A DNA stretch of 64,000 nucleotides, from NCBI RefSeq assembly GCF_000949385.2, contig NZ_JYKO02000001.1:5416678-5480677 (forward strand), written 5' to 3'. Source of the DNA: Pseudomonas sp. LFM046 (GTDB lineage: Bacteria; Pseudomonadota; Gammaproteobacteria; Pseudomonadales; Pseudomonadaceae). Each line of letters begins with the position of its first letter. The first letter of the stretch is position 1. The notes under the pieces are model-generated. The model did no database searches, was not told where the DNA came from, and saw nothing but the letters and a program-made list of their open reading frames with translations. The position numbers were made by a program, and so were the translations under genes. Below, in pieces: positions 1 to 10,710 of the stretch.

Positions 1-111
1 CTGCCCGGGCTGCGGGGGTGTCACCTGCTCAATGGCGCCGGGCACTGGATCCAACAGGAGCGGGCGGAGGAGGTCAGCGCGTTGATGCTGGACTTCCTCC
101 ACGCCCTCTGA
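1..111 (+). CDS. Alpha/beta hydrolase, C-terminal fragment
   Basis: The window opens inside an open frame of 36 codons that ends with TGA at 109-111. The visible residues include an NGAGHW motif followed by a helix rich in Glu and Ala. This is the usual ending of an alpha/beta-hydrolase fold enzyme, where the His of GHW is the last member of the catalytic triad. The substrate cannot be told from this tail, and the start lies outside the window. It runs towards the hut operon, so the two are convergent. Confidence 0.6.
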   Translation: MPGLRGCHLLNGAGHWIQQERAEEVSALMLDFLHAL

Positions 112-162
112 CGCAGCGGCGGTGCAACGGGTGGTGCCCGCGTGCCCGCCGCCTCGGCCCGA

Positions 163-966
163 TCAGCGGCCGTAGTGCTGACGCCCCCAATCCACCATGG
201 ATTGCAGAATCCGGCGCAGGACCGCCTGGGTCGGCACGGCCAGGTCTTCGCGATAATCGAAGGGCAGCTGCTCGTCCATGTAGGTGCACTGAGCCAGTTC
301 CAGCTGCACGGCATGGATGTGCTGATCCGGCTGGCCGTAGTGACGGGTGATGTGGCCACCCTTGAAGCGGCCATTCAGCACATGGCTGTAGTCCGTCGCA
401 CCGGCGCAGACGGACACCAGGGCGTCGGCCAGGCTCGCATCGCAACTGGCACCGGCATTGGTGCCGAAGTTGAAGTCCGGCAACCGGCCATCGAACAGGC
501 GCGGGATGAAAGAGCGGATGGAATGGGCGTCGAACAGCAGCGCATAGCCGAACTCGGCCTTCATCCGCGCCAGCTCATCGTTGATGGTCTGGTGGTACGG
601 CGTCCAGATGTCCGCCAGGTAACGCGCCCGCTCGGCTGCTGACGGCTCTTCGCCTTCGCGATAGAGCGGCTCGCCATCGAACAACGTGGCCGGGTAAAGG
701 CCGGTGGTGGCGGTGGCGTACAGCGGCTTGTCGTCGGCCGGACGGTTCAGGTCGATGACATAGCGCGAGTACTGCGCCGCCAGGGTACTCGCCCCCAGCT
801 CGTTGGCGAACGCATAGAGGCGCGGAATGTGCCAATCGGTGTCGGTGAGGTCCCAACCGGCCTCCACCATGCCCGCTTCCACCGCCGGGGTCAGGCGGGT
901 GCCGGGGTGCGGCATGCTGATCAGCAGCGGCACACTGCCGCGGCTGAACGAGAGAACGTTATCCAC
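163..966 (-). CDS. hutG: N-formylglutamate deformylase (amidohydrolase)
   Basis: This 267-residue protein belongs to the N-formylglutamate amidohydrolase family. It hydrolyses N-formyl-L-glutamate to glutamate and formate, the last step of the five-step histidine route that uses HutF. Visible family features are the SMPHPG segment near residue 20, IDLNRP near residue 95 and LLFDAHS near residue 160, which supply metal and substrate contacts in the family. It is the last gene of the hut operon. Its ATG overlaps the end of hutI by 8 bases, which suggests translational coupling. Length is normal for the family. Confidence 0.95.
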   Translation of the reverse strand: MDNVLSFSRGSVPLLISMPHPGTRLTPAVEAGMVEAGWDLTDTDWHIPRLYAFANELGASTLAAQYSRYVIDLNRPADDKPLYATATTGLYPATLFDGEPLYREGEEPSAAERARYLADIWTPYHQTINDELARMKAEFGYALLFDAHSIRSFIPRLFDGRLPDFNFGTNAGASCDASLADALVSVCAGATDYSHVLNGRFKGGHITRHYGQPDQHIHAVQLELAQCTYMDEQLPFDYREDLAVPTQAVLRRILQSMVDWGRQHYGR

Positions 967-2167
967 AGGCGATCTCCTGTCCGTGTCGAATCACTCGCTT
1001 GGGCAGGTCGCCGCCCAGCCAGTACGCAAGCTCCGCCGGGCGTTGGATGTCCCAGGCGACGAAGTCAGCCACCTTGCCCACTTCCAGGCTGCCGTGACTC
1101 TCGGCCAGGCCAAGGGCCTTGGCGGCGTGCAGGGTGGCGCCGGCCAGCGCTTCTTCCGGGGTCAGGCGGAAGGAGGTGCAGGCCATGTTCAGCATCATGC
1201 GCAACGACAACGCCGGTGAGGTGCCGGGGTTGAGGTCAGTCGACACCGCCATGGCCACGCCGTGTTTGCGCAGCGCGTCGATGGGCGGCAGCTGGGTTTC
1301 CCGCAGGAGGAAGAAGGCACCCGGCAGCAGCACGGCAACGGTGCCGGACTTGGCCATGGCGATGGCGTCGTCTTCGGTCATGTATTCCAGATGGTCGGCC
1401 GACAGCGCCTGATAGCGCGCCGCCAGGCTGGAGCCGTGCAGCGAAGACAGTTGCTCGGCATGCAGCTTCACCGGCAGGCCCAGGCCCTTGGCCACCTTGA
1501 ACACGCGCTCCACTTGCTCAGGGGAAAACGCCAGGTGCTCGCAGAAGGCGTCCACGGCATCCACCAGGCCTTCAGCGGCCAGCTCCGGCAGGATGCTGTC
1601 GCAGATGTGGTCGATGTAGTCATCGGCGCGGCCGGCGTACTCCGACGGCAGGGCGTGGGCGGCCAGGCAGGTGGCACGCACCGTGATGGGCAGGGCCTCG
1701 CCCAGGCGACGGGCGACTCGCAGCATCTTGCGCTCGCTGGCCAGGTCCAGGCCGTAGCCGGACTTCACCTCCAGGGTGGTGACGCCATCGCGCAGCAACT
1801 GGCGGGCACGGCGGGTGGCACTCTCCAGCAGCTCGTCCTCGCTGGCCTCACGGGTGGCGCGCACGGTGCTGGCGATGCCGCCGCCCTGGGCGGCGATCTC
1901 GGCATAGCTCACGCCTTCCAGGCGCTGCTCGAACTCGCGGCTACGGTCGCCGCCGAACACCAGGTGGGTGTGGCAGTCGATCAGGCCCGGAGTGACCCAG
2001 GCACCGCCGAGGTCAACCTCCACGTCATAGGGAATGGACGGCAGCGCTTCGCGCGGGCCGATCCACTCGATGCGCCCGGCGTAAGTGATCAGCACAGCGT
2101 CTTCGATGATCGAGTACTTGCCATCCTTCATGGTGGCGGCATGGCAGTTATGCCAGAGGTGTTTCAT
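959..2167 (-). CDS. hutI: Imidazolonepropionase
   Basis: This 402-residue amidohydrolase-superfamily enzyme opens the imidazolone ring of 4-imidazolone-5-propionate to give N-formimino-L-glutamate, the third step of histidine breakdown. The metal-binding HxH lies in [11 protein letters not shown] near residue 70. Further metal and catalytic residues are in KLHAEQLS and in [10 protein letters not shown] near the C-terminal third, where the Asp is conserved. The ATG at 2167 overlaps the TGA of the upstream transporter ATPase in an ATGA junction. It lies between the ABC genes and hutG in one minus-strand operon. Confidence 0.96.
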   Translation of the reverse strand: MKHLWHNCHAATMKDGKYSIIEDAVLITYAGRIEWIGPREALPSIPYDVEVDLGGAWVTPGLIDCHTHLVFGGDRSREFEQRLEGVSYAEIAAQGGGIASTVRATREASEDELLESATRRARQLLRDGVTTLEVKSGYGLDLASERKMLRVARRLGEALPITVRATCLAAHALPSEYAGRADDYIDHICDSILPELAAEGLVDAVDAFCEHLAFSPEQVERVFKVAKGLGLPVKLHAEQLSSLHGSSLAARYQALSADHLEYMTEDDAIAMAKSGTVAVLLPGAFFLLRETQLPPIDALRKHGVAMAVSTDLNPGTSPALSLRMMLNMACTSFRLTPEEALAGATLHAAKALGLAESHGSLEVGKVADFVAWDIQRPAELAYWLGGDLPKRVIRHGQEIACG

Positions 2168-3129
2168 CTACGGCCTCCCGATTCGCCAGTCGCCCGCTCA
2201 GACTGGCTGCCGGCGACGTTGGAAGGGTTGGTGGGGGATTGCATGGGGTTCCTCTTGGGTGTGGCTTCGGCTCCCCCGGTCTGGGAGAAATCCGGATTCT
2301 GAAAACGGTTGCGGCGCCGCACGACGAAACGCTCGACATAGTCGTCGGCCGGCCGCGCCAGGATGTCTTCAGGTTGACCGACCTGAACCAACTGGCCGTC
2401 ACGCAGCATGGCGATGCGCTGGCCGATCAGTAGTGCCTCGTCCAGGTCATGGGTGATGAAAACGATGGTCTTGCCCAGGTCCTGGTGCAGGGCCAGGAGC
2501 TGGTCCTGCATATCGGCGCGGATCAGTGGGTCCAGGGCGCTGAAGGCCTCGTCCATGAGAATGATGTCGGTGTCCGTGGCCAGCGCGCGAGCCAGGCCGA
2601 CCCGCTGCCGCATGCCACCGGAAAGCTGCCGTGGAAAGGACGTCTCGAAGCCTTCAAGACCGACCCGGGAAATCCAGTAGCGAGCGCCTTCCAGGCAATT
2701 GGACTTCGGTTCGCCGCGCAGGCGCAGACCATAAGCGACGTTGTCCAGGACACTCTTGTGCGGCAGCAGACCGAAGCCCTGGAACACCATGCTGACCTTG
2801 TGCCGACGGAATTCGCGCAGGGCCTCCGGGCCATAGTCAAGGACGTTCTCGCCATCGACCAGAATCTCACCACTGCTGGGCTCGACCAGACGGTTGATGT
2901 GACGCACGAGCGTGGACTTGCCGGAACCGGACAGGCCCATGACCACGAAGCGCTCGCCCGCGCCAACGGACAGCGACAGGTCATGGATGCCGACCACGCA
3001 GCCAGTGGCCTGCAGCACCTCGGCCTTGCTGCAACCCTGGTTGAGCATCGCCAGGGCAACCTCGGGGCGAGGCCCGAAGACTTTGCTCACCTGCCGCAGG
3101 ACGATCTTGTCCGCCTGCTCGCCACTCAT
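2164..3129 (-). CDS. hutV: Histidine/quaternary-amine-type ABC transporter, ATP-binding subunit (ProV-like)
   Basis: This 321-residue ATPase powers an osmoprotectant-type importer, cytoplasmic side. Walker A (GLSGSGKS) is at about residues 65-72; the signature LSGGMRQR and Walker B (IILMDEAF) follow. About 50 residues precede the core, as in ProV and HutV. There is no obvious CBS-domain pair at the C-terminus, only a short tail, so it is shorter than E. coli ProV. A longer frame continues upstream to 4200, but the start at 3129 gives MSGEQ and overlaps the permease stop by four bases (ATGA). Its place between hutW and hutI supports histidine uptake; choline or betaine cannot be excluded from sequence alone. 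Confidence 0.88.
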   Translation of the reverse strand: MSGEQADKIVLRQVSKVFGPRPEVALAMLNQGCSKAEVLQATGCVVGIHDLSLSVGAGERFVVMGLSGSGKSTLVRHINRLVEPSSGEILVDGENVLDYGPEALREFRRHKVSMVFQGFGLLPHKSVLDNVAYGLRLRGEPKSNCLEGARYWISRVGLEGFETSFPRQLSGGMRQRVGLARALATDTDIILMDEAFSALDPLIRADMQDQLLALHQDLGKTIVFITHDLDEALLIGQRIAMLRDGQLVQVGQPEDILARPADDYVERFVVRRRNRFQNPDFSQTGGAEATPKRNPMQSPTNPSNVAGSQSERATGESGGRR

Positions 3130-3977
3130 TGCCCTTGTACCCGCTCGGACCGACCGTAGGCCTGGGTGATGCGGTCGATGGCAACCGCGAGGATCACAAT
3201 CGCCAGCCCCGCTTCCAGGCCTTTGCCGACATTGAGTGTCTGGATACCGATCAGCACCTCTTCGCCGAGGCCGCGAGCGCCGATCATCGAAGCGATCACC
3301 ACCATGGACAGCGCCATCATCACGGTCTGGTTGATACCAGCCATGATGCTCGGCAGCGCCAGCGGCAATTGCACGCCCAGGAGCCGCTGCCAGTGGCTTG
3401 CCCCAAAGGCGTCGGTGGCTTCCAGCACTTCGGCATCCACCTGGCGGATGCCCAGGTCGGTCAGCCGAATCAGCGGCGGCACCGCGTAGATCACCGTGGC
3501 GAAAATGGCGGGCACCTTGCCCAGGCCGAAGAGCATCAGCACCGGGATCAGGTAGACGAAACTGGGCAGGGTCTGCATGACATCCAGCAACGGCATGAGC
3601 ACGGCGCGAAGCCGGTCGCTGCGCGCCGCCAGAATGCCCAGGGGAATGCCGATCATCACGGCAATCAAGGTCGCCACCAGCATCAGCGCGACGGTCTGCA
3701 TCAGCTTGTCCCAGAGCCCCATGGCGCCGACCAGAAACAGAAGGCCGACGATCATGAGTGCTCGGAATGCACGTCGCGTGGCGTGCCAGGCCAATGCTCC
3801 CACCAGGAGCAGGAACAGCCACCAGGGCAGCGCCCGCAGTGCGCTTTCCAACTGGACCACCGACCACAGCAGGCTGTCCGAAACCTGGCGAAACGCCGCG
3901 CCATACTGGGTCACCAGGGTGTCTACCCAGGCATTGACCCAGTTGGCAAAGGAGAAGGTGAAGCGTTCGGGGAACAT
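3126..3977 (-). CDS. hutW: ABC transporter permease of the ProW/HutW type
   Basis: This is the inner-membrane permease of the ABC importer encoded with hutV. It has several hydrophobic helices and the binding-protein-dependent transport signature (EVLEATDAFGASHWQ and following) that contacts the ATPase. I chose the ATG at 3977, giving MFPERF, with a GGAG six bases upstream; an in-frame ATG at 3989 is possible. The stop overlaps the hutV start. No binding-protein gene is next to it. The most likely partner is the substrate-binding protein at 10779-11786, upstream of hutU. Confidence 0.87.
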   Translation of the reverse strand: MFPERFTFSFANWVNAWVDTLVTQYGAAFRQVSDSLLWSVVQLESALRALPWWLFLLLVGALAWHATRRAFRALMIVGLLFLVGAMGLWDKLMQTVALMLVATLIAVMIGIPLGILAARSDRLRAVLMPLLDVMQTLPSFVYLIPVLMLFGLGKVPAIFATVIYAVPPLIRLTDLGIRQVDAEVLEATDAFGASHWQRLLGVQLPLALPSIMAGINQTVMMALSMVVIASMIGARGLGEEVLIGIQTLNVGKGLEAGLAIVILAVAIDRITQAYGRSERVQGQ

Positions 3978-4117
3978 GGGCGGCTCCATCGGGCGGATTC
4001 CCCCTCGCCCACTGGCCAAGGGGGTGGGCGCAGCCGTCTGGAACGCGGAGCGACGCCATGAGCCCTTCCGTTAAGGATAGGCGTGCAGCGCCAGCACGAC
4101 CGCCCATCAGCCCCGCC

Positions 4118-5512
4118 CTATTCGCCCTGGGCCGCCACGGCGCCCATTGCTGCATTCGCCGGCCGTACCCACAGCCAGTAGGCGACCGCCAGCAGGGCAA
4201 TCCAGACCGCGCCGACCCACAGCGCCGGACGGGAGTCCGGGAAGTAGCCGAGCACGCCGAAGACGAACACCATGAAGGCGATGGCGGCCGCCGGTGCGAC
4301 CGGCCACAAGGGCACCGGGAACTTCAGCGCGGCAACTTCCGCCCGGCTCATTCCGCGACGCATGCCCACCTGGGCCAGCAGGATCATCAGCCAGACCCAG
4401 ACAGTGGCGAAGGTGGCGATGGACGCGATCAGCGTGAAGACGTCTTCCGGGATCAGGTAGTTCAGCACTACCCCTACCAACAATGCTGCGGCCATGACGA
4501 CCACGGTCAGCCAAGGCACGCCATGGCGCGACACTTTGGCGAAACCGGCAGGCGCCTGGCCCTGACGGGCCATGCCGTAGAGCATGCGGCCGGCGCCGAA
4601 GATGTCGCTGTTAATGGCGGAAATCGCCGCGGAGATGACCACGATATTGAGAATCGCCGCCGCCGAGCCGATGCCCAGGCCGTCGAAGATCTGCACGAAG
4701 GGGCTGCCCTGGGTACCAATTTGCGGCCAGGGGAAGATGGACATCAGCACGAACAGGGTCAGCACGTAGAACAGCAGGATGCGCATGGGCACGGCATTGA
4801 TCGCGCGCGGCAGAACCCGCTGCGGATCCTTCGCCTCACCGGCGGTGACGCCGATGATCTCGATGCCGCCGAAAGCGAATACCACCACCGCGAAGGAAGC
4901 GATCAGGCCGCTGATGCCGTTGGGCATGAAGCCGCCGTGGGCCCAGAGGTTATGAATGCCGGTAGCCGCGCCGGCGTCGGCCGTGCCGAAGCCGTACACC
5001 ATGATGCCCAGCCCGGCCAGGATCATCGCGACGATGGCGCCGACCTTCAGCAGCGACAGCCAGAACTCAAGCTCACCGAAGACCTTCACGCTGCACAGGT
5101 TGAGCCCTCCAAGGAAGAACACGAGGGACAGTACCCAGATCCAGCGGGGTACATCCGGGAACCAGAAGCCCATGTAGATACCGAACGCGGTCACGTCGGC
5201 AAGACCGACGATGATCATCTCGAAGGCGTAGGTCCAGCCAGTGACGAAGCCGGCCAGAGGGCCGAGGTAGGTGCTGGCGTAATGGCCGAAGGAGCCGGAA
5301 ACCGGATTGTGGACCGCCAGCTCCCCCAGGGCGCGCATCACCATGTAGACCGCCGCCCCGGCGATCAGGTAGGCCAGCAGGACCGACGGCCCAGCCGCCT
5401 TGATGGCCGACGCGGAGCCGTAGAAAAGCCCGGTGCCGATGGCCGACCCAAGGGCCATGAAACGGATGTGCCGCGCACTCAGGCCGCGCTGCAATCCAAG
5501 CTGTTCGCTCAT
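4118..5512 (-). CDS. hutT: Amino acid permease of the APC superfamily, probable histidine transporter
   Basis: This 464-residue protein has about 12 hydrophobic segments and the start typical of the amino acid transporter branch of the APC superfamily, including [13 protein letters not shown] near residue 22. It is a secondary, proton-coupled permease in the cytoplasmic membrane. It sits directly after hutH in the hut operon. In P. fluorescens SBW25 and P. putida the equivalent gene encodes the main histidine permease (HutT/HutTh). Specificity here is inferred from that position. Length is normal and I see no damage. Confidence 0.85.
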   Translation of the reverse strand: MSEQLGLQRGLSARHIRFMALGSAIGTGLFYGSASAIKAAGPSVLLAYLIAGAAVYMVMRALGELAVHNPVSGSFGHYASTYLGPLAGFVTGWTYAFEMIIVGLADVTAFGIYMGFWFPDVPRWIWVLSLVFFLGGLNLCSVKVFGELEFWLSLLKVGAIVAMILAGLGIMVYGFGTADAGAATGIHNLWAHGGFMPNGISGLIASFAVVVFAFGGIEIIGVTAGEAKDPQRVLPRAINAVPMRILLFYVLTLFVLMSIFPWPQIGTQGSPFVQIFDGLGIGSAAAILNIVVISAAISAINSDIFGAGRMLYGMARQGQAPAGFAKVSRHGVPWLTVVVMAAALLVGVVLNYLIPEDVFTLIASIATFATVWVWLMILLAQVGMRRGMSRAEVAALKFPVPLWPVAPAAAIAFMVFVFGVLGYFPDSRPALWVGAVWIALLAVAYWLWVRPANAAMGAVAAQGE

Positions 5513-5585
5513 TCCGTAGAATTCCTAATTGTTCTTGTAGTGCTGGAGAAAGCAGGCCGCCCCGGTACGGGGCGGCCGGTAGGGC

Positions 5586-7115
5586 TTAGAAGCTCGGCAG
5601 CAGCTTCGTCGGCATCAGGCCGTTCAGGCAGCCGCTGGCCAGCAGGTTGCTGGCGGTCTCGATGTCCGGGGCGAAGAAGCGGTCTTCCTGGTAGTAGGGC
5701 ACCTTGGCGCGCAGTTGGCCGCGGGCCTCTTCCAGCTTCGGCGAGCTCTTCAGGCCGGTACGGAAGTCCAGGCCCTGGCAGGCGCCCAGCCATTCGATGG
5801 CGAGAATGCCGCGCACATTGTCGGCCATGGCCCAGAGGCGCTTGCCGGCGTTGGGCGCCATCGACACGTGGTCTTCCTGGTTGGCCGAGGTGGGCAGGCT
5901 GTCGACGCTGGCCGGATGGGCCAGGGCCTTGTTGTCGCTGGCCAGGGCGGCTGCGGTGACCTGGGCGATCATGAAGCCGGAGTTGACCCCACCGTTTTCC
6001 ACCAGGAAGGGCGGCAGCTGGGACATGTGCATGTCCATCATCAGGGAGATGCGGCGCTCGGACAGCGAACCGATCTCGGCGATGGCCAGGGCGATGTTGT
6101 CGGCGGCCATGGCCACCGGCTCGGCGTGGAAGTTGCCGCCGGAGATCACATCACCCTGCTCGGCGAATACCAGCGGGTTGTCGGAAACGGCGTTGGATTC
6201 GATCTCCAGCACTTCTGCGGCCTGGCGCAGCTGAGTCAGGCAGGCGCCCATGACCTGCGGCTGGCAGCGCAGGGAGTACGGGTCCTGGACCTTGTCGCAC
6301 TTCTCGTGGGACTGGGCGATCTCGCTGCTGGCGGTGAGCAGGTCACGGTAGGCGGCAGCCGCGTCGATCTGGCCGCGCTGGCCACGGGCAGCGTGGATGC
6401 GCGCATCGAACGGCGCACGGGAGCCGAGCATGGCTTCGACGCTCAGGCCGCCGCAGACGGTGGCAGCGGCGTACAGGTCTTCGGCCTCGAACAGGCCGCG
6501 CAGGGCATAGGCGGTGGACACCTGGGTGCCGTTGAGCAGGGCCAGGCCCTCCTTCGCGGCCAGGGTCAGCGGCTCCAGGCCGGCGACAGCCAGGGCCTCG
6601 GTGGCCGGCAGCCACTCACCCTTGTAACGCGCCTTGCTCTCGCCGAGCAGGATCAGGGACATGTGCGCCAGGGGCGCCAGGTCACCGGAAGCACCCACGG
6701 AGCCCTTCAGCGGGATGTGCGGGTAAACCTCGGCATTGATCAGCGCGATCAGCGCATCGATCACCTTGCGGCGGATGCCGGAGAAACCACGGGCCAGGCT
6801 GTTCACCTTGAGCAGCATGATCAGGCGCACCATCGCGTCGTCCAGCGCCTCGCCGACACCGGCAGCGTGGGACAGCACCAGCGAGCGCTGCAGTTTTTCC
6901 AGGTCGGCCGGGGCGATGCGGGTCGAGGCCAGCAGGCCGAATCCGGTGTTGATGCCGTAGGCAGTGCGGCCCGCGGCGATGATGCCTTCGACGCAGGCGA
7001 CGCTGGCGTCTATGGCCGGGCCGGCGCTGGCGTCCAGGGTCAGCTGCAGGGGCTGCTGGTAGGCCTTGCGCAGGTCGGCCAGGGTCAGGTGGCCGGGTTT
7101 GAGGTGCAGGTTCAT
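5586..7115 (-). CDS. hutH: Histidine ammonia-lyase
   Basis: This 509-residue enzyme removes ammonia from L-histidine to give trans-urocanate, the first committed step. The Ala-Ser-Gly triad that cyclises to the MIO cofactor is at residues 142-144 in [11 protein letters not shown]. Other family blocks are INTGFG near residue 50 and the GGNFHAEP segment. The frame stays open for 23 codons upstream, but the ATG at 7115 begins MNLHLKPG and has a good GGAG ribosome-binding site, so I use it. It lies between two secondary transporter genes in the hut operon. Confidence 0.97.
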   Translation of the reverse strand: MNLHLKPGHLTLADLRKAYQQPLQLTLDASAGPAIDASVACVEGIIAAGRTAYGINTGFGLLASTRIAPADLEKLQRSLVLSHAAGVGEALDDAMVRLIMLLKVNSLARGFSGIRRKVIDALIALINAEVYPHIPLKGSVGASGDLAPLAHMSLILLGESKARYKGEWLPATEALAVAGLEPLTLAAKEGLALLNGTQVSTAYALRGLFEAEDLYAAATVCGGLSVEAMLGSRAPFDARIHAARGQRGQIDAAAAYRDLLTASSEIAQSHEKCDKVQDPYSLRCQPQVMGACLTQLRQAAEVLEIESNAVSDNPLVFAEQGDVISGGNFHAEPVAMAADNIALAIAEIGSLSERRISLMMDMHMSQLPPFLVENGGVNSGFMIAQVTAAALASDNKALAHPASVDSLPTSANQEDHVSMAPNAGKRLWAMADNVRGILAIEWLGACQGLDFRTGLKSSPKLEEARGQLRAKVPYYQEDRFFAPDIETASNLLASGCLNGLMPTKLLPSF

Positions 7116-7206
7116 CAGTTTCTCCTTATCCGCCGCCTTCCACGAGCGACGATGTTGAACTTCGGACGCGGCGCCCTGCGCCACGCCCCATAGTTAAAGT
7201 CTGGAC

Positions 7207-8652
7207 TCAGGCGCCGTTGGCGGCCTTGTCGAGGTTGATCGAATCCGCCGGCAGCACCATGTGCTCCGGCACCGGGCGCTTGCTGCGCCGCGCCACTACG
7301 TAGTAGAGGACGCCGGGCACCACCAGGCCGATGATCCACGAGATATCCACTCCGCCGAGCGCCTCCACCAGCGGGCCGGTGTAGAGCTTGGTGGAAATGA
7401 AGGGCAGCTGTACCAGTACGCCGATGGCGTAGACGGTGATCCCCGGGACGTTCCAGCGGCCGTAGCGGCCATCCGGATTGGACAGTGCCGGCACGTCATA
7501 GCGCTCCCGGGTGACGAAGTAGTAGTCCACCAGGTTCACCGCGCTCCAGGGGGTGAAGAAGGTCAGCAGGAACAGGATGAAGGACTTGAACGCGGCCAGG
7601 AAGGAATGCTGGCCAAGCAGCGCCACCAGGGTGGAGGCGCCGACGATGCCCAGTACGAACAGCAGGCGCTGGGTGCGCGACACCTCGATGTGGCCACGGA
7701 AGCCACTGATGATGGTGGCGATGCACATGAAGCTGCCGTAGGAGTTCAGGGTGGAGATGGTCACCTTGCCGAAGGCGATGCTGAAGTACAGCAGCGCGGC
7801 TACGGCACCGGTGCTGCCAAGGCCGACAACGTAGGCCACCTCGTGACCGGCGAACTGGCCGTTGGCCATGGCCGCGACAAACACCCCGAGCACCATGGCG
7901 ACCTGGGCGCCGATCACCGAGCCCAGACCGGCGGCGAGGAAGGTCTTCACCGCCGAAGTGCTGCTCGGCAGGTAGCGCGAATAGTCAGCCACGTAGGGGC
8001 CGTAGGCGATCTGCCAAGACGCGGCCAGGGACACCGCGAGCAGGAAGCTGGACCAGCTGAAATGGCGGTTCTGCAGCAGCTCGCCGACGTCGGCCAGGGT
8101 CATCACGCGGCTGAACAGGTAGATGAAGGCGATGATGCCGAGCACGCTGGCGATGCGGCCGATGTAGTGGATCACCCGGTAGCCGGACACAGCGGACAGG
8201 ACGATTACCGCAGCGAAGATCAGGATGCCGACGCTGTCACTGACGCCAATCAGTTGGCCGATGGCTTGGCCGGAAAGCACGGTGCCGGTGGCAGTGAAAC
8301 CGAGGTACATCAGGCACACCAGGACGATCGGGATGGCTGCGCCGTAGACGCCGAATTGCACCCGGCTGGAAATCATCTGCGGCAGGCCGAGCTTCGGCCC
8401 CTGGGCCGCATGCAGGGCCATCACCGCGCCGCCGAACAGCTGGCCGATGAACAGGCCGATCAGCGACCAGAACACGTCGCCGCCCAGCACGACGGCCAGG
8501 GCACCGGTGACGATGGCGGTGATCTGCAGATTGGCCCCCATCCAGAGGGTGAACTGGCTATAGAGGCGGCCGTGGCGCTCGGCCTCGGGAATGTAGTCGA
8601 TCGAGCGACGCTCGATCAGGGGCTTGGCCGACGGCTCGTGGGACTGAGTCAT
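7207..8652 (-). CDS. NCS1-family transporter (cytosine permease-like), probable urocanate transporter
   Basis: This 481-residue polytopic membrane protein has about 12 helices and the nucleobase:cation symporter-1 fold, with a cytosol-facing RRSIDYIPEAERHG start typical of CodB-like proteins. It is the second gene of the hut operon, between hutU and hutH. In P. fluorescens SBW25 a gene in this position (hutTu) was shown to import urocanate, so urocanate is the best guess at substrate. Sequence alone would also allow cytosine or allantoin. The stop is 91 bases before the hutH start. Confidence 0.82.
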   Translation of the reverse strand: MTQSHEPSAKPLIERRSIDYIPEAERHGRLYSQFTLWMGANLQITAIVTGALAVVLGGDVFWSLIGLFIGQLFGGAVMALHAAQGPKLGLPQMISSRVQFGVYGAAIPIVLVCLMYLGFTATGTVLSGQAIGQLIGVSDSVGILIFAAVIVLSAVSGYRVIHYIGRIASVLGIIAFIYLFSRVMTLADVGELLQNRHFSWSSFLLAVSLAASWQIAYGPYVADYSRYLPSSTSAVKTFLAAGLGSVIGAQVAMVLGVFVAAMANGQFAGHEVAYVVGLGSTGAVAALLYFSIAFGKVTISTLNSYGSFMCIATIISGFRGHIEVSRTQRLLFVLGIVGASTLVALLGQHSFLAAFKSFILFLLTFFTPWSAVNLVDYYFVTRERYDVPALSNPDGRYGRWNVPGITVYAIGVLVQLPFISTKLYTGPLVEALGGVDISWIIGLVVPGVLYYVVARRSKRPVPEHMVLPADSINLDKAANGA

Positions 8653-8755
8653 CTAACGGTTCTCCAAATAGGCTGAAGTGGCGCGGCTCTTGTTGTTGTC
8701 CTTGAGAACTGTCATGCCTGCATGGCGCTCTGAAGTGCCTCCATTGCGGGCGCAA

Positions 8756-8802
8756 GGCCCATGCGCGGGGTGACGACCTGAGGTCGCCCCTGCACATGGG
8801 CC
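8756..8802. other. Long inverted repeat between hutU and the NCS1 transporter gene
   Basis: The arms GGCCCATG and CATGGGCC enclose further pairing segments (GGGG with CCCC, and CGACCT with AGGTCG) around a one-base apex. The result would be a long imperfect hairpin in the hut transcript. It has no run of T on either side, so it is not a standard intrinsic terminator. It lies just downstream of the hutU stop and could protect the hutU message from 3' decay or tune expression of the downstream genes. Confidence 0.6.
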
Positions 8803-8808
8803 CCAGCC

Positions 8809-10479
8809 TTATTGCTTGCCGGTGATCATCGGCAGGTTCAGACCCTGTTCCTTGGCGCAGTCGATGGCGATCTGGTAACCGGCATCGGCGTGGCGCATGA
8901 CGCCCGTGCCCGGGTCGTTGGTCAGGACGCGGGCGATACGCGCCGCCGCTTCGTCGGTGCCGTCACAGACGATCACCATGCCCGAGTGCTGGGAGAAGCC
9001 CATGCCCACGCCGCCGCCGTGGTGCAGCGAAACCCAGGTGGCGCCGCTGGCGGTGTTCAGCAGGGCGTTGAGCAGCGGCCAGTCGGAAACGGCGTCGGAG
9101 CCGTCCTGCATCGCTTCGGTTTCGCGGTTCGGGCTGGACACCGAGCCGGAGTCCAGGTGGTCGCGGCCGATCACGATCGGCGCGGACAGCTCGCCGCTGC
9201 GGACCATCTCGTTGAAGGCCAGGCCGAGCTTGGCGCGCAGGCCCAGGCCGACCCAGCAGATCCGCGCCGGCAGACCCTGGAAGCTGATGCGCTCGCGGGC
9301 CATGTCCAGCCAGCGGTGCAGGTGGGCGTCGTCCGGGATCAGTTCCTTGACCTTGGCGTCGGTCTTGTAGATGTCCTGCGGATCACCCGACAGCACCGCC
9401 CAGCGGAACGGGCCGATGCCGCGGCAGAACAGCGGACGGATGTAGGCCGGGACGAAGCCGGGGAAATCGAAAGCGTTGGCCACGCCCTCTTCCTTGGCCA
9501 TCTGGCGGATGTTGTTGCCGTAGTCGAAGGTCGGCACGCCCATCTTCTGGAAGTCCAGCATGGCCTGCACGTGCACCGCCATGGACTGCTTGGCGGCCTT
9601 GACCACGGCAGCCGGCTCGGTCTGCGCGCGGTCGCGGTACTGCTCCCAGGTCCAGCCGATCGGCAGGTAGCCGTTCAGCGGGTCGTGGGCGCTGGTCTGG
9701 TCGGTGACCATGTCCGGGCGCACGCCACGGCGGACCAGCTCCGGCAGGATCTCGGCGGCGTTGCCCAGCAGGGCGACGGAGATGGCCTTGCCCTCAGCGG
9801 TGTACTTGGCGATGCGCGCCAGGGCGTCGTCCAGGTCGGTGGCCTGCTCGTCGACGTAGCGGCTGCGCAGGCGGAAGTCGATGCTGGTCTGCTGGCACTC
9901 GATGTTCAGCGAGCAGGCGCCGGCCAGGGTGGCGGCCAGCGGCTGGGCGCCGCCCATGCCGCCGAGGCCGGCGGTGAGCACCCAGCGGCCGGTGAGGTTG
10001 CCGTTGTAGTGCTGGCGGCCGGCCTCGACGAAGGTTTCGTAGGTGCCCTGGACGATGCCCTGGCTGCCGATGTAGATCCAGCTGCCGGCGGTCATCTGGC
10101 CGTACATGGCCAGGCCCTTGGCGTCCAGCTCGTTGAAGTGCTCCCAGTTGGCCCAGTGCGGCACCAGGTTGGAGTTGGCGATCAGCACGCGCGGGGCGTT
10201 GGCGTGGGTCTTGAACACGCCGACCGGCTTGCCGGATTGCACCAGCAGGGTCTCGTCGTCGTTCAGCTCCTTCAGGGTCTCGACGATCTTGTCGTAGCAC
10301 TCCCAGTTGCGCGCGGCACGGCCGATGCCGCCGTACACCACCAGCTCTTTCGGATTCTCCGCCACCTCGGGGTCGAGGTTGTTCATCAGCATGCGCAGCG
10401 GCGCTTCGGTCAGCCAGCTCTTGGCGTTCAGCTTGGTGCCACGCGGGGCGCGGATTTCGGTGTCACGGAATTTGGTCAT
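8809..10479 (-). CDS. hutU: Urocanate hydratase
   Basis: This 556-residue enzyme adds water to urocanate, using tightly bound NAD+ as electrophile, to give 4-imidazolone-5-propionate. It is almost the same length as the P. putida enzyme. Conserved features are the glycine-rich [13 protein letters not shown] region near residue 170 and the ICWVGLG segment with Cys408, equivalent to the conserved active-site Cys410 of P. putida. It is the first gene of the hut operon, and the promoter and HutC operator lie 95-130 bases upstream. Confidence 0.98.
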   Translation of the reverse strand: MTKFRDTEIRAPRGTKLNAKSWLTEAPLRMLMNNLDPEVAENPKELVVYGGIGRAARNWECYDKIVETLKELNDDETLLVQSGKPVGVFKTHANAPRVLIANSNLVPHWANWEHFNELDAKGLAMYGQMTAGSWIYIGSQGIVQGTYETFVEAGRQHYNGNLTGRWVLTAGLGGMGGAQPLAATLAGACSLNIECQQTSIDFRLRSRYVDEQATDLDDALARIAKYTAEGKAISVALLGNAAEILPELVRRGVRPDMVTDQTSAHDPLNGYLPIGWTWEQYRDRAQTEPAAVVKAAKQSMAVHVQAMLDFQKMGVPTFDYGNNIRQMAKEEGVANAFDFPGFVPAYIRPLFCRGIGPFRWAVLSGDPQDIYKTDAKVKELIPDDAHLHRWLDMARERISFQGLPARICWVGLGLRAKLGLAFNEMVRSGELSAPIVIGRDHLDSGSVSSPNRETEAMQDGSDAVSDWPLLNALLNTASGATWVSLHHGGGVGMGFSQHSGMVIVCDGTDEAAARIARVLTNDPGTGVMRHADAGYQIAIDCAKEQGLNLPMITGKQ

Positions 10480-10573
10480 GGCTGACTCCTGGTAGGGCTA
10501 GTTCGGTGGCCGGCGTCACTGCACTTCTTCGGGGGACGGTCGAGGAAGCATCAGTCGTCTGCACACATATAAA

Positions 10574-10587
10574 CTTGTACATACAAG
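10574..10587 (-). promoter_or_regulatory. HutC operator of the hutU promoter
   Basis: On the minus strand the sequence reads CTTGTATGTACAAG: two perfect 6-base arms (CTTGTA/TACAAG) with a 2-base centre. This is the operator I recall for the HutC repressor at P. putida hut promoters. It lies where transcription from the neighbouring -24/-12 promoter should begin, so bound HutC would block initiation. Urocanate is the established inducer of HutC. Confidence 0.85.
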
Positions 10588-10592
10588 CATAA

Positions 10593-10607
10593 GCAAGCAA
10601 AGGGCCA
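10593..10607 (-). promoter_or_regulatory. Sigma-54 (RpoN) promoter of the hutU operon
   Basis: The minus strand reads TGGCCCTTTGCTTGC. It has the GG and GC dinucleotides exactly ten bases apart and matches the consensus TGGCAC-N5-TTGC at all but one important position. Transcription would start about 11-12 bases downstream, inside the HutC operator. In pseudomonads this promoter type at hut is activated by CbrB or NtrC, which links the operon to carbon and nitrogen status. Confidence 0.8.
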
Positions 10608-10710
10608 AAATCACCAGGACTTCCGAACAGAAATCATAAGATATTGAAATACAAAGGATTTATTGCGATCAACACGGAACGTACAGGCTGCAGGGAAGGC
10701 AGGGAAAAAG

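Noticed and set aside
3130..4200. N-terminal extension of the hutV frame over the permease gene
   Set aside because: The extension is the antiphase shadow of hutW; the ATPase family start is at 3129 and overlaps the permease stop in the usual way.
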